DNA of 64,000 bases from JBBQED01 sp038320345. Lineage in GTDB: Bacteria; Bacteroidota; Bacteroidia; AKYH767-A; OLB10. Each line of letters opens with the position of its first letter. Position 1 is the first letter of the stretch. Under the pieces are notes generated by a model. It searched no databases. It saw only the letters and a program-made list of their open reading frames with translations, and was not told the origin of the DNA. Shown here piece by piece: positions 1-9,178 of this stretch. The translations under genes were made by a program, and so were the position numbers. The stretch covers positions 248,001 to 312,000 of the forward strand of contig JBBQED010000003.1 in NCBI GenBank assembly GCA_038320345.1, in the 5' to 3' direction.

Positions 1-1008
1 AAAACCACTCATTACATCCGGTTTCATCATGATGAGTTGAGTTACTCCATTTAACATGATGGCATATTTGAGGGCAGGAAGATCGAGCCATCCACAACGA
101 CGCGGACGACCAGTTGTTGAACCGAATTCATTTCCGTTTTTCCTTAATTGCTCTCCGGTTTCATCCATGAGTTCAGTTGGAAATGGTCCACTACCCACTC
201 GCGTGCAATATGCTTTAAAGATGCCATATACTTCCCCGATTTTTGTTGGAGCAATACCAAGGCCAATGCAAGTACCTGCAGTAATTGTATGCGAACTGGT
301 GACAAAAGGATAAGAACCAAAATCAACATCCAGCAGTGACCCTTGTGCACCTTCGGCAAGAATTGTTTTCCCTTCGCTGATGTAATTATTGAGTTCGTAT
401 TCACTATCTATGAGGGGTAATTCACGAAGCAAATTAATCCCTTCCATAAATGCAGGTTCGAGATCTGCGAGATTGTAATCGTATTTATAATGCGCCAGTA
501 ACTCTTGATGTTTTTGCACAAGTGCTTGGTAACGCTCTAAAAACTGAGGATGCTCGGCATCACCAACACGCAAACCATTTCTTCCGGTTTTGTCCATATA
601 CGCTGGACCAATTCCTTTCAACGTAGAACCGATTTTTTCTTTTCCTTTAGCAGCTTCAGAAGCGGCGTCCAGTAAACGGTGAGTCGGTAAAATTAAATGT
701 GCCTTACGAGAGATGTAAAGATTTTTTTTCACGTCTACACCTCGTGCTGCTAACGCTTCAATTTCCTTTTTAAAAACTACCGGATCGATCACTACACCGT
801 TACCAATCACATTAATTTTTCCAGGATGAAAAATACCAGAAGGGATCGTATGCAACACATGTTTGATTCCCTCGAATTCTAACGTATGACCTGCATTTGG
901 ACCGCCTTGAAAACGCGCAATCACATCATAACGAGGAGTGAGTACATCCACCACTTTTCCTTTACCTTCATCTCCCCATTGAAGACCTAGTAATACATCA
1001 ACTTTCAT
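1..1008 (-). CDS. purA: Adenylosuccinate synthetase (3' end outside window)
   Basis: Catalyses GTP-dependent ligation of IMP and aspartate, the first committed step from IMP to AMP, in the cytoplasm. The reading frame runs from an ATG at 1008 to the window edge without a stop (336 codons of about 420-430 usual). The N-terminus has the P-loop-like motif WGDEGKGK at residues 10-17, followed by GGPNAGHT, and later STLKGIGPAY and EGAQGSLLD, all typical of PurA. There is no Shine-Dalgarno sequence. A terminator-like hairpin ends only about 8 nt before the ATG, and the (p)ppGpp enzyme gene lies upstream on the same strand; PurA is a known ppGpp-sensitive enzyme in other bacteria, so the proximity may matter. 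Identification is firm. Confidence 0.96.
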   Translation of the reverse strand, partial: MKVDVLLGLQWGDEGKGKVVDVLTPRYDVIARFQGGPNAGHTLEFEGIKHVLHTIPSGIFHPGKINVIGNGVVIDPVVFKKEIEALAARGVDVKKNLYISRKAHLILPTHRLLDAASEAAKGKEKIGSTLKGIGPAYMDKTGRNGLRVGDAEHPQFLERYQALVQKHQELLAHYKYDYNLADLEPAFMEGINLLRELPLIDSEYELNNYISEGKTILAEGAQGSLLDVDFGSYPFVTSSHTITAGTCIGLGIAPTKIGEVYGIFKAYCTRVGSGPFPTELMDETGEQLRKNGNEFGSTTGRPRRCGWLDLPALKYAIMLNGVTQLIMMKPDVMSGF

Positions 1009-1015
1009 AGTCGTA

Positions 1016-1052
1016 AAATAAAAAGGTGTTTCCCGTTAATACGAAAACACCC
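1016..1052 (-). terminator. Terminator-like hairpin between STAS gene and purA
   Basis: On the minus strand the sequence GGTGTTTTCG pairs with CGGGAAACACC around a short loop (about 9 pairs, one G-T) and is followed by a T-rich run TTTTTATTTTA. It lies just after the STAS gene stop. The T run ends about 8 nt before the purA ATG, leaving no room for a normal promoter, so it may be a leaky terminator or an attenuator for purA. Confidence 0.7.
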
Positions 1053-1067
1053 TTGAGAATTATTTAA

Positions 1068-1415
1068 TTAATTATGGAATGCTTGTGCAGCAAGTTCTTC
1101 ATTGTCCACTACAGAAAAAACATTCACGAGCTTTGTAATAACTAGCAGTGATTTAATTTTTTCAGGTACGTCACAAATAACAGCTTCACCGCCTGATTTT
1201 CTCGCTTTCGACAAAATACCGAGCAATACATTTAATCCTGTACTGTTCATGTATTTAAAATCCGACAGATTAATCACGAAATTACTTCCGTCTTTATCTG
1301 TAATTTGATTGATGTCATCCATCAGTTCATTCGCCTGATTCTTTTCGATTAGATTGCCGGTGAGTTTCACCAAGGCATACTTTTCCTTTTCTTCGATATT
1401 ATATCCGAACTCCAT
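1068..1415 (-). CDS. STAS-domain protein (anti-sigma factor antagonist type)
   Basis: 115-residue single STAS domain of the SpoIIAA/RsbV kind, a cytoplasmic protein that normally binds an anti-sigma factor or switch kinase and is controlled by phosphorylation of one serine. The conserved phospho-site region is YMNSTGLNVLL near residues 55-65, with the candidate Ser followed by Thr-Gly as in the family. It lies 9 bp downstream of the Fur-family gene and is probably co-transcribed with it and the RelA/SpoT gene. No partner kinase or anti-sigma gene is visible in the window, so its partner is unknown. Family assignment is good, pathway unknown. Confidence 0.88.
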   Translation of the reverse strand: MEFGYNIEEKEKYALVKLTGNLIEKNQANELMDDINQITDKDGSNFVINLSDFKYMNSTGLNVLLGILSKARKSGGEAVICDVPEKIKSLLVITKLVNVFSVVDNEELAAQAFHN

Positions 1416-1424
1416 AGTTTCAAA

Positions 1425-1946
1425 TTAGCTCTTTGCCAAAGTTACCTGTTTTTTCTTATCCATATGCTCGCAAGAGCCTGTAGATGATAGTTTGTTGCAC
1501 TTCCCAAAAAGGTTCAAACTATGATTAATCACTTTAAAATCAAGAATTTCGCCCATCATACTTTGGATTTGCTGAATCCGAGGATCACAAAATTCTAGCA
1601 CCTTTTCACAATCCTGACAGATCAGATGATCGTGTTGCTTGTAGGCATACGACTTTTCAAACTGTGCCATATTCTTCCCGAACTGGTGTTTAGTAACCAG
1701 GTTACATGCCAATAGGTGTTCGATGGTATTGTAAATGGTAGCTCTACTTACCTGATACTTTTTCGTTTTCATATGGAGATACAAGGATTCCACATCAAAA
1801 TGTTCTTCGATAGAATAAATCTCTCTTAAAATTGCAAAGCGCTCGGGTGTCTTTCTTAGGGTATGCTGTTCAAGATAATCGGAGAAAAGTTGTTGTACTT
1901 TATCCTTAACATCTTCTAGATTTTTTTTCTGAATGGAATTGCTCAT
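1425..1946 (-). CDS. Fur-family transcriptional repressor
   Basis: 173-residue metal-responsive DNA-binding protein. An N-terminal winged helix (roughly residues 20-95, with [12 protein letters not shown] and [13 protein letters not shown]) is followed by the dimer/metal domain containing [15 protein letters not shown], which carries the usual His-x-His and first Cys-x2-Cys pair. The second cysteine pair is odd: instead of a tight CxxC the sequence is [12 protein letters not shown] (C-x8-C), so the structural zinc site may be altered. The ATG overlaps the stop of the RelA/SpoT gene by 4 bp (ATGA), implying translational coupling. Whether it senses iron, zinc or peroxide cannot be told from sequence. 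Confidence 0.92.
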   Translation of the reverse strand: MSNSIQKKNLEDVKDKVQQLFSDYLEQHTLRKTPERFAILREIYSIEEHFDVESLYLHMKTKKYQVSRATIYNTIEHLLACNLVTKHQFGKNMAQFEKSYAYKQHDHLICQDCEKVLEFCDPRIQQIQSMMGEILDFKVINHSLNLFGKCNKLSSTGSCEHMDKKKQVTLAKS

Positions 1947-4192
1947 GTATTCGCGTCGATTCTTGTTACTTTAACTATACCCGGAAGTTTCGATAACTTC
2001 TTCATTAGGTTGGTGAGATGCTCGGTGTCGTGTACAAAGAGCATAATGGTGCCTTCAAATAATCCATCAGTACTTTCGATATTCAAAGAACGGATATTTA
2101 CTTTCAATTCGGAAGAGATTACTTTTGTGATATTGTTTACCACGCCAACATCATCCATTCCTGTTAATTTTATTCCTGCAAGGAATGCAATTTCTTGTTG
2201 GCCGAACCAACGCGCTTTTACAATCCTGTAAGCATAATTCGACATTAACTGAATTGCATTCGGGCAATTGGTACGATGAATTTTTATACCATCGCTGATC
2301 GTAATAAAACCAAAAACGTCATCACCCGGTATAGGATTACAACATGGAGAAAGTTTATAGTCGATCTTATCCATTCCCTCTCCGATGACCAGCATATCAC
2401 TCTTGCCACGGATATTTTTTACCATCTCCTCGAAAGTCTGCTGATCTGATTTTACCGGAGTTTTTAATTTCCCCGCTAATTTCAATTCAAAAAACTCTCT
2501 TAGATTTTTTAGGTCAATGGCACCTAATGCAATGCGATGATAGAAATCACTCGCACTGGCCACTTTATAAAACATCAACAGATCATTGATGTTAAAAGAA
2601 TGTTCATCTTCTTTCAGATGACGTAATTTTCGTTCAAATATTTCTCTGCCATCATCAGAAAGTTTTCGCTTTTCTTCTTTGAGGGCAGCTTTGATTTTCG
2701 ATTTTGCTTTTGCTGTGATGACAAATCCCAGCCAATCATCTTTGGGATGTTGTTTTGAAGAAGTCAGAATTTCAATTTGATCTCCTGAATTCAATTTATA
2801 ACTGATAGGAACTAGACGGTGATTGATCTTAGCGCCAATACATTTATCACCAATATCGGAGTGGATTTCATAAGCAAAATCTAGAGCAGTACTTCCAGAA
2901 GGTATAGTTCTGATTTCACCACTTGGCGTGAAGACAAAGATTTCATCCGAAAATAAATTCAGCTTGAAGTCATCAATGAAATCCAAGGCATTGGAGTCAG
3001 GACTTTCCAGCATTTCTCTGATTTTCTTAATCCAATCATCGAGTGCACTTTCTTGGTTGGATTCTTTGTACTTCCAATGTGCTGCGTACCCTTTCTCCGC
3101 TATTTCATTCATGCGTCGAGTGCGGATCTGCACCTCCACCCATCTTCCTTCCTTACTCATCACGGTAGTATGCAGTGATTCATACCCATTCACTTTGGGT
3201 GTGCTGATCCAGTCGCGGAGCCGATCAGGATTAGGGGTGAAATAATCAGTAACGATAGAATATACTTTCCAGCAATCTGACTTTTCAGTTTCGTAAGGCG
3301 AATCTATAATAATCCGAATTGCAAAGAGGTCATAAATTTCTTCAAAAGTCACGTTTTGCTTTTTCATCTTCGTCCAAATGGAGTTGATGGATTTCGGTCG
3401 ACCTTTGATTTCAAACGTATAGCCTTCTTTTTCTAATTCATCTTTTATCGGCTTTGTAAATTCCTGAATAAATTTATCTCTATCTTTTTTGCTTTGTTGT
3501 AGTTTCAAAGCAATTGTTTTATAGACTTCGGGCTCGGTATATTTGAGCGACAAATCTTCTAACTCAGTTTTAATGGCATATAAACCTAAACGATGCGCGA
3601 GTGGTGCGTAGAGGTATGCAGTTTCAGAAGCAATCTTCAATTGCTTATCGCGAGGCATGGAACCGAGTGTACGCATATTATGCAAACGATCGGCGAGCTT
3701 AATCAGAATAACTCGAACATCATCACTCAACGTGAGTAACATCTTTCGGAAATTCTCTGCTTGTAATGAACTGCGGTGATCGAAGACTCCTGAAATTTTT
3801 GTTAAGCCATCAATGATCCCGGCAACTTTTTTATTGAAAAGTTTTTCAATATCATCTAATGTGTAATGAGTATCCTCCACTACATCATGCAGTAAAGCGC
3901 AAACGATTGCGAGAGCACCTAAACCAATTTCTTCAGCAGAAATTTGCGCAACAGCTATAGGATGAAAAATATAAGGCTCACCTGATTTTCTACGCATACT
4001 ACTATGCGCTTCCAGTGAGATGTCAAATGCCTTTCGGATTAACTTACGTTCACTTTGTTCGATATTGGGTTTACAGGCTCTTAAAAGAGCACGGTAACGC
4101 TTCAGGATCTCTTTCTTCTCCTGCTCTGGATCGAGCACTACGGGCTCTTCTGAGTTATCGATCTTATTTGTCTGCGGATTGGGTTGCGACAT
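1943..4192 (-). CDS. RelA/SpoT bifunctional (p)ppGpp synthetase/hydrolase
   Basis: 749-residue long RSH enzyme that makes and degrades the alarmone (p)ppGpp in the cytoplasm. The N-terminal HD hydrolase domain is intact (HxxA near residue 77 and the HD pair in LLHDVVEDT at 102-103), so hydrolysis is expected. The synthetase domain follows (DLFAIRIII near 290, GYESLHTTV near 345), then TGS (starting IFVFTPSGE near 425), a middle region with [12 protein letters not shown], and a C-terminal ACT domain. It heads an operon with the Fur-family and STAS genes and has its own well-matched promoter. Since the window is incomplete, a second RSH elsewhere cannot be excluded, so relA versus spoT is left open. 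Confidence 0.95.
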   Translation of the reverse strand: MSQPNPQTNKIDNSEEPVVLDPEQEKKEILKRYRALLRACKPNIEQSERKLIRKAFDISLEAHSSMRRKSGEPYIFHPIAVAQISAEEIGLGALAIVCALLHDVVEDTHYTLDDIEKLFNKKVAGIIDGLTKISGVFDHRSSLQAENFRKMLLTLSDDVRVILIKLADRLHNMRTLGSMPRDKQLKIASETAYLYAPLAHRLGLYAIKTELEDLSLKYTEPEVYKTIALKLQQSKKDRDKFIQEFTKPIKDELEKEGYTFEIKGRPKSINSIWTKMKKQNVTFEEIYDLFAIRIIIDSPYETEKSDCWKVYSIVTDYFTPNPDRLRDWISTPKVNGYESLHTTVMSKEGRWVEVQIRTRRMNEIAEKGYAAHWKYKESNQESALDDWIKKIREMLESPDSNALDFIDDFKLNLFSDEIFVFTPSGEIRTIPSGSTALDFAYEIHSDIGDKCIGAKINHRLVPISYKLNSGDQIEILTSSKQHPKDDWLGFVITAKAKSKIKAALKEEKRKLSDDGREIFERKLRHLKEDEHSFNINDLLMFYKVASASDFYHRIALGAIDLKNLREFFELKLAGKLKTPVKSDQQTFEEMVKNIRGKSDMLVIGEGMDKIDYKLSPCCNPIPGDDVFGFITISDGIKIHRTNCPNAIQLMSNYAYRIVKARWFGQQEIAFLAGIKLTGMDDVGVVNNITKVISSELKVNIRSLNIESTDGLFEGTIMLFVHDTEHLTNLMKKLSKLPGIVKVTRIDANT

Positions 4193-4203
4193 AGCTTACC
4201 TCA

Positions 4204-4235
4204 CAAAGTTACGAAATCCGAAGGGGTGTAGCAAA
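4204..4235 (-). promoter_or_regulatory. Bacteroidota-type promoter of the RelA/SpoT operon
   Basis: On the minus strand TTTG (4235-4232), a 20-nt spacer and TAACTTTG (4211-4204) match the Bacteroidota consensus TTTG-N19-21-TAnnTTTG exactly. The -7 element ends 11 nt before the ATG at 4192, so a very short leader is expected. Confidence 0.75.
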
Positions 4236-4368
4236 GTTTATCTCTTTAGATTTGCTGCTGATTTCATCGGATAACTAATTAACAAAATAACAAGTCCTTC
4301 TGTTTCAATTCTTCTGCAAATGAGTACTTACAAGTGTTCCCCATTAATTCATTTTTGACTCCCTTCAC

Positions 4369-5145
4369 ATGCTTAAACACTTACGATTCTTTCTCTGGAT
4401 GGGTTTGGTCTGTACTCAAAGTGTGCTGATCGCTCAAAAAAGTGCTTTTTCAATTTCTCCTGACTTCACTAACGATGAAATAAAAATTACTGATACTCTT
4501 GAAAATGAGCGAAGTTCGTTGGTAGAAACGAGATCTGATAAACTATCGATGTTACATTCCTGGTTCGATCCGGTGATCTTAGATTCCCTCTCAGCTGAAC
4601 AAGTCTATCTCTACCGAACGGGGAATCGACCATTTCATTATAAGCTCTTGATCAAGAATAAGCTAAATTGGACAGCAATCCCATTGAATTCTTTCGAGGA
4701 TTTTGAAATTCCTGTTATAACAGCCGTGGATGCGAATCATCAAGGAAGAAATGAAGTCCTCATTTTAGCTCACCAAAGAGATCAGCGTTTTCGAAATCAG
4801 GATGACCATACGGGCGGAGCAATACTTTTTGATCTGGGACTTTTAGAAATCTGGGACTTAGATCAGCTATCGTGTTTTCTGAAACAAACCGGAGAACTAC
4901 ATTATGAAATTACGAATTTCAATAATTCAGTTGATTCGATTGCTACAGGAAAACAAAACAAAGGAACTACTGATACTTTTCATCAACAAATGAAAATCAG
5001 ATTTGTAAAAAAAACAATGGAATTGCATTTCAGTTATCAGAAATCAAGGATTGCCATTCCGCAAGGAGGCGAACAAAAAAAATCCTCAGAACTGCAATTG
5101 AACTATCATTATAGAAAATCAAAGTGGATTCGGGAACGACATTAA
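4369..5145 (+). CDS. Secreted protein of unknown function
   Basis: 258-residue protein that I do not recognise. It starts with a typical signal peptide (basic MLKHLR, then a hydrophobic run ending VLIAQ, cleavage expected after about residue 23). The middle part contains ITAVDANHQGRNEVLILAH, which resembles the Asp-rich turn of FG-GAP/VCBS-type repeats (D-x-N-x-G-x-x-E-V), but only one such segment is seen. The C-terminus is basic and hydrophilic (ends RKSKWIRERH) and is not a T9SS sorting domain. It stands alone between divergent and convergent neighbours, separated from the RelA/SpoT gene by 176 bp. Periplasmic or cell-surface location is an inference from the signal peptide. Confidence 0.7.
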   Translation: MLKHLRFFLWMGLVCTQSVLIAQKSAFSISPDFTNDEIKITDTLENERSSLVETRSDKLSMLHSWFDPVILDSLSAEQVYLYRTGNRPFHYKLLIKNKLNWTAIPLNSFEDFEIPVITAVDANHQGRNEVLILAHQRDQRFRNQDDHTGGAILFDLGLLEIWDLDQLSCFLKQTGELHYEITNFNNSVDSIATGKQNKGTTDTFHQQMKIRFVKKTMELHFSYQKSRIAIPQGGEQKKSSELQLNYHYRKSKWIRERH

Positions 5146-5186
5146 TGAATGTCCTCCTAGCATAATTTAATGTGTAGAAAATAAAA

Positions 5187-6680
5187 TCATCGGGCTACTA
5201 TAAATCTTTTATAAGAGCGATTTCCGTTTTGACTCAATTCAACGAAATAAGTTCCTGAACTTAAATCGGTAACCGAGAAAACATTTTCTAAATCGGTAAT
5301 TTCTTTTTCCAATAATAATCTACCCTCCGCAGAAAATAATTTCAATTGGTAGGCTCCACTTTGTTTGACATGGAGATGCAATGCATTATCGACAGGATTC
5401 GGACTTAGTGTCCACCCTATTTGCTGATTTACCTCGTCAAACCCAGTAAAAGAAATATGATTTCCGCATGGAATTCCTCCTCTAGTATACCCTATTAAAT
5501 CGTCATTACATTCAAAACCAAAAATGGCTTGTTCATTATCAATATAATTTGTCTGTCCGAGGCCAGGAACAAAAGTATAGGTGTACATAATGGGCTCAAA
5601 AGGAGGCAAAAAGCAGGTATCAGTATTGAATTTTGAAAAAGTGCCTATCGTATAACTTAATGCAAATTCCGAAGTGCAAAAATTATTGACCGGATTAAGG
5701 CCATAAGAATAAAGATATGTGTAATTGGATTGAAAATTATAATCCAAAATAGCTTCGTCGGGCCATGCATTGAATAAAGGCGTTGACAATTGATCAAATT
5801 TTATTGAAGTTACAATTTGATTAAAGCTACTATCAACATGTGGAAAAGGATTGGGGTTAAATGTTAAATTCAATACACTTTGCAATACCGTGTAAACCAC
5901 ACTATCACCAGCCGGATAATCCTGACGACTTTGGATTTGCAATTCAGTATAGCTACCAGGATTAGTTCCACCGAAAAAGGTAAAACAACTGGAATGATGT
6001 TGAAAAACATCTCCTGGCTGGTAATCATAAACTATTCCTCTAGTAGGAATTTGTACATAAGGAATTCTATCTACCGTTGCGCTATCATTCGGGAATAAGT
6101 AAACATTCATGAATTTAATCCATCCTGAATCTTGAGAAAGAACCAGTTCCTTTCCATTCATAAAATCATTTAGTGGATTTCCAATACTATCAGTTCGATC
6201 TAAAGTAATGGTCTTCGTTACATCATTCGGATTAAGTACACTTCCTGTTCCAATTCCAGTAACTGTCGCTCGCATAACATCACCATTGGGATAAATATAC
6301 ATATCCCAGTATTGATTTAGGATTGCCTGTGTTTGAACAACAATTGGTTCGTTTAACTGATTGGAATAAATCTGAATCCCCGAACCCACATCTATAGCAT
6401 CTGATCCGAACCATGATTTTCCCGCACTATCGATACAAGCAGCCGAAAAATTATCAAAACGAATACTTCTGAAACCAGAATACTGAGTCGTGGTACCATT
6501 AACAACACTATTATTAAAATGCATTACTTTGATTGATGAAGGATAAACATACAGATCAAAACTGTTAATATTCCCCGTAAAAAATTGTGCTTGTTGAGTA
6601 AAGAGCGAATTGAAGTTTCCCGATTGCGCAACAGCAATAAATGGAAAGAGGAAAAAAATGATGGTAGCGCTTCTTTTCAT
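5187..6680 (-). CDS. Secreted protein with T9SS type A sorting domain
   Basis: 497-residue extracellular protein of unknown role. The N-terminal signal peptide MKRSATIIFFLFPFIAVAQ is clear. The body is rich in Asn, Ser, Tyr and Phe and has no motif I recognise. The last ~75 residues form a type IX secretion sorting domain: WTLSPNPVDNALHLHV (the usual P-N-P start), then GRLLLEKEI, LSSGTYFVEL and a basic end with KRFIVAR. The protein is therefore expected to cross the outer membrane through T9SS and be attached or released at the surface. It is monocistronic; a convergent gene lies 41 bp downstream. Confidence 0.85.
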   Translation of the reverse strand: MKRSATIIFFLFPFIAVAQSGNFNSLFTQQAQFFTGNINSFDLYVYPSSIKVMHFNNSVVNGTTTQYSGFRSIRFDNFSAACIDSAGKSWFGSDAIDVGSGIQIYSNQLNEPIVVQTQAILNQYWDMYIYPNGDVMRATVTGIGTGSVLNPNDVTKTITLDRTDSIGNPLNDFMNGKELVLSQDSGWIKFMNVYLFPNDSATVDRIPYVQIPTRGIVYDYQPGDVFQHHSSCFTFFGGTNPGSYTELQIQSRQDYPAGDSVVYTVLQSVLNLTFNPNPFPHVDSSFNQIVTSIKFDQLSTPLFNAWPDEAILDYNFQSNYTYLYSYGLNPVNNFCTSEFALSYTIGTFSKFNTDTCFLPPFEPIMYTYTFVPGLGQTNYIDNEQAIFGFECNDDLIGYTRGGIPCGNHISFTGFDEVNQQIGWTLSPNPVDNALHLHVKQSGAYQLKLFSAEGRLLLEKEITDLENVFSVTDLSSGTYFVELSQNGNRSYKRFIVAR

Positions 6681-6782
6681 AAAAGTTAGGTTTTGGTCTA
6701 TTAAAAGTACTATATAATTCCCCTCCCGTTAAAATTTAAATGTAAAATTTTCGACGGCAAGTAGATGATATAGAGCAATCAT

Positions 6783-6811
6783 AAAAAAGCCCCGGAATTT
6801 CTTCCAGGGCT
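6783..6811 (-). terminator. Rho-independent terminator of dnaN
   Basis: AGCCCCGGAA and TTCCAGGGCT pair (10 pairs, one mismatch) around a TTTC loop. Read on the minus strand the hairpin is followed by TTTTTT, 23 bp after the dnaN stop codon. Confidence 0.85.
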
Positions 6812-6833
6812 CTCTAATTAGTAGTATCCACTT

Positions 6834-7955
6834 TTAATTCATCATTACTGGCATCACCAGCATGAGAAGATCTTCATTGGGATCTGATTCATCTTTTGGA
6901 GGAGAGAGCAATCCTGCACGGTTCGGCAACGACAATTCCATCAGCACATTTTCTGCCGACAAATTACTCAACATATCACTGATGAAACGTGCATTGAAAG
7001 CTATTTCCAGATCTTTTCCTTCATAGCTGCACTGCAAACGCTCATTGGCATCATTTCCAAAATCCACATCTTCTGCAGAAATATCAATTTGACTTCCTGC
7101 GAGGCGGAATTTCACTTGATGTGTAGTTTTATTAGAAAAGATAGAAACCCTACGAATCGCATTCAGGAATGACATTCGATCGATGGTAAGACGATTAGGA
7201 TTATCCAATGGAATAACTGCCTCGTAGTTTGGATAGCGTCCATCAATTAATCTACAGATTAAGTGGATATTCTCAAAACTAAAAAAAGCATTGGCTTCAT
7301 TGAAATCTATTTTTACCTGAGTATTAGCTCCTGCAAGTGCCGACTTTAAAAGTCCCAAAGGCTTTTTTGGAAGAATAAAGGAAGATTCTTTGGCGGCACG
7401 AATATCAGTGCGACGGTAACGTACCAAACGGTGAGCATCAGTAGCAACGAAAATAGATCCTTCAGTACCTATCTGACAGAAAACGCCAGTCATTACGGGG
7501 CGAAGTTCATCATTACCTGTTGCGAAGAGCGTACGATTGATTGCCTCCTGCAATACTTCACTCGGCATCGTAACCGTGTTTGCTTCACTGTTTACTGGGA
7601 GCTTTGGAAACTCATCACCACTTACGCAAGTAAGTTTGTATTTACCAGCTTCAGAACTAATTTCTACCTGAGTGATATCAGCATTGATCTTAAAAGTTAG
7701 TGGTTGCTCACTAAATGTTTTTAATGTTTCCAGCAAGATCTTCGCAGGTACTGCTACTTTTCCGGATTCCTTACTATCGACCTCGAGCATTGTACTCATA
7801 GTAGTTTCGAGATCAGAAGCAGACACTTTCAAGGAACCTGCACTTAACTCAAAAAGGAAGTTTTCAAGAATAGGCAATGGAGTACTAGCCTGCAGGGCTC
7901 CGCTGATAGCTTGTAATTGCTTCAGCAAGGTGGTAGAAGAAACAACGAATTTCAT
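6834..7955 (-). CDS. dnaN: DNA polymerase III beta sliding clamp
   Basis: 373-residue processivity clamp that encircles DNA and tethers polymerase III and other clamp-binding proteins. The length and three-fold repeated clamp fold are normal: it begins MKFVVSSTTLLKQLQAISGA, has FATDAHRLVRY in the middle domain, and a C-terminal third with the usual weakly conserved end (LLMLVMPVMMN, where E. coli has the PMRL type). It is not beside dnaA here, which is common in Bacteroidota. A -7 promoter element lies about 75 bp upstream and a strong terminator directly downstream, so it is probably monocistronic. The assignment is secure. Confidence 0.97.
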   Translation of the reverse strand: MKFVVSSTTLLKQLQAISGALQASTPLPILENFLFELSAGSLKVSASDLETTMSTMLEVDSKESGKVAVPAKILLETLKTFSEQPLTFKINADITQVEISSEAGKYKLTCVSGDEFPKLPVNSEANTVTMPSEVLQEAINRTLFATGNDELRPVMTGVFCQIGTEGSIFVATDAHRLVRYRRTDIRAAKESSFILPKKPLGLLKSALAGANTQVKIDFNEANAFFSFENIHLICRLIDGRYPNYEAVIPLDNPNRLTIDRMSFLNAIRRVSIFSNKTTHQVKFRLAGSQIDISAEDVDFGNDANERLQCSYEGKDLEIAFNARFISDMLSNLSAENVLMELSLPNRAGLLSPPKDESDPNEDLLMLVMPVMMN

Positions 7956-8030
7956 AGAATAAGCGAAGATTGTATTTTCCTTCTGCTACATGCAAAAGAG
8001 AATAATGATTCCCGAACCTCAGGAATTCAG

Positions 8031-8038
8031 CAAATATA
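8031..8038 (-). promoter_or_regulatory. Putative -7 promoter element of dnaN
   Basis: TATATTTG on the minus strand matches TAnnTTTG, 75 nt upstream of the dnaN ATG. No good TTTG was found at the -33 distance, so the call rests on the -7 element alone. Confidence 0.4.
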
Positions 8039-8119
8039 AGTGTTGCTTGCTAAGCTACCCGTTTTCTGATCGCCTAGTTTTTAACAAAAAACTTTAATCA
8101 AGTCCTGACAACTAAACGA

Positions 8120-9166
8120 CTAATATCGATCCTGAGGTGCGGTTGCATCCTTGCCTGCCTTCAGATTCAAGGGGTTTTTCAGTACTTTATCAAAATGATA
8201 ATACTGGCAGATATACCAAGTTGTATCCGTAGCTGCCTTCAAATAAAAACGATCCATATCGAAAGGCAATTGCTTTCCTGTATCGTCCATAGGATTTCGT
8301 GTCGATTCACTAATCGGCTTACGATACATCAGAACAGATTGACTCTGACCACCTTCGTCTTTTATGTCGAGTGAAGCAAAGGGTCCTACTTTAATTAAAG
8401 AGTCACGGGTAAAGGGCGATATTTTACCATCTATTTTCTCATAGTTGGTATTCTGAAAAGCCGTTAAATAGGTTCTCAGTTTCAGCGGATCGAGAGGTGC
8501 TACCTGCTGATTAGTTGAAAGCTGGGTCACCCTATAGGTAGAATCTGGATTGCGACGTAAATCGAAGGAACGTTCTGGCTTAACAGGAACTTGGATTCTG
8601 ATCTCCACAATTTTCCGGGGATCATATCTAAATACCGCCCTTTCCTTCCAGCTTTCTTCTCCCGTAAAATAACGAGTAGTGAGGTAACCGTTAAATCCAG
8701 GAATATGCATGATAAATGGAACCGTAGATCCTTCTAAGTACATGAATGTTCCAAGATTATCCATAGTAGGATGTCCCACATAATAGGTTTTCGCCAGTTT
8801 ACCTTTCTGATAAATTTCAATTTTTGTGGACTTGGAAGCCATCATTTTCATGGTATTGTTGTAAAGATTCTTCCCTACCGGAGATCTTACTTCAATATTT
8901 CTCATTGTATAAAGCAAGCCGTTGATTCCATCAGGACGAGCAGCATACTTTCCGTTCACTAACCAAAGCGAAGGAGATTTTCTTTCAAGCAGAACGGAAC
9001 TACCATCGCGATCCGCAAGGAAAATTTTATCGACAGCAGCAGTATCCGACACGGCAAAATCTCTCAGCTCTACCTTGATGGTACTTGCTGTACGACTATA
9101 CCAGAGCCAAGCTGAAAGAGCAACAAGCAATACAAATACAAATAAGGTAATCTGGTTTTTTTTCAT
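8120..9166 (-). CDS. DUF4340 domain protein linked to gliding genes
   Basis: 348-residue protein with one N-terminal membrane anchor (ITLFVFVLLVALSAWLWY, residues 6-23) and a large extracytoplasmic part. The segment SDTAAVDKIFLADRDGSSVLLERK...WLVNGKYAARPDGINGLL fits DUF4340, a family of beta-rich repeats found beside ABC transporters. It lies 12 bp downstream of gldG and is very likely in the gldF-gldG operon. Its biochemical role is unknown; a part in assembly or function of the GldFG transporter is inferred only from position. Confidence 0.85.
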   Translation of the reverse strand: MKKNQITLFVFVLLVALSAWLWYSRTASTIKVELRDFAVSDTAAVDKIFLADRDGSSVLLERKSPSLWLVNGKYAARPDGINGLLYTMRNIEVRSPVGKNLYNNTMKMMASKSTKIEIYQKGKLAKTYYVGHPTMDNLGTFMYLEGSTVPFIMHIPGFNGYLTTRYFTGEESWKERAVFRYDPRKIVEIRIQVPVKPERSFDLRRNPDSTYRVTQLSTNQQVAPLDPLKLRTYLTAFQNTNYEKIDGKISPFTRDSLIKVGPFASLDIKDEGGQSQSVLMYRKPISESTRNPMDDTGKQLPFDMDRFYLKAATDTTWYICQYYHFDKVLKNPLNLKAGKDATAPQDRY

Positions 9167-9178
9167 CGCACCTATCCA

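Noticed and set aside
144..404. ORFs overlapping purA in other frames
   Set aside because: The minus-strand purA frame is continuous to the window edge and has all family motifs.
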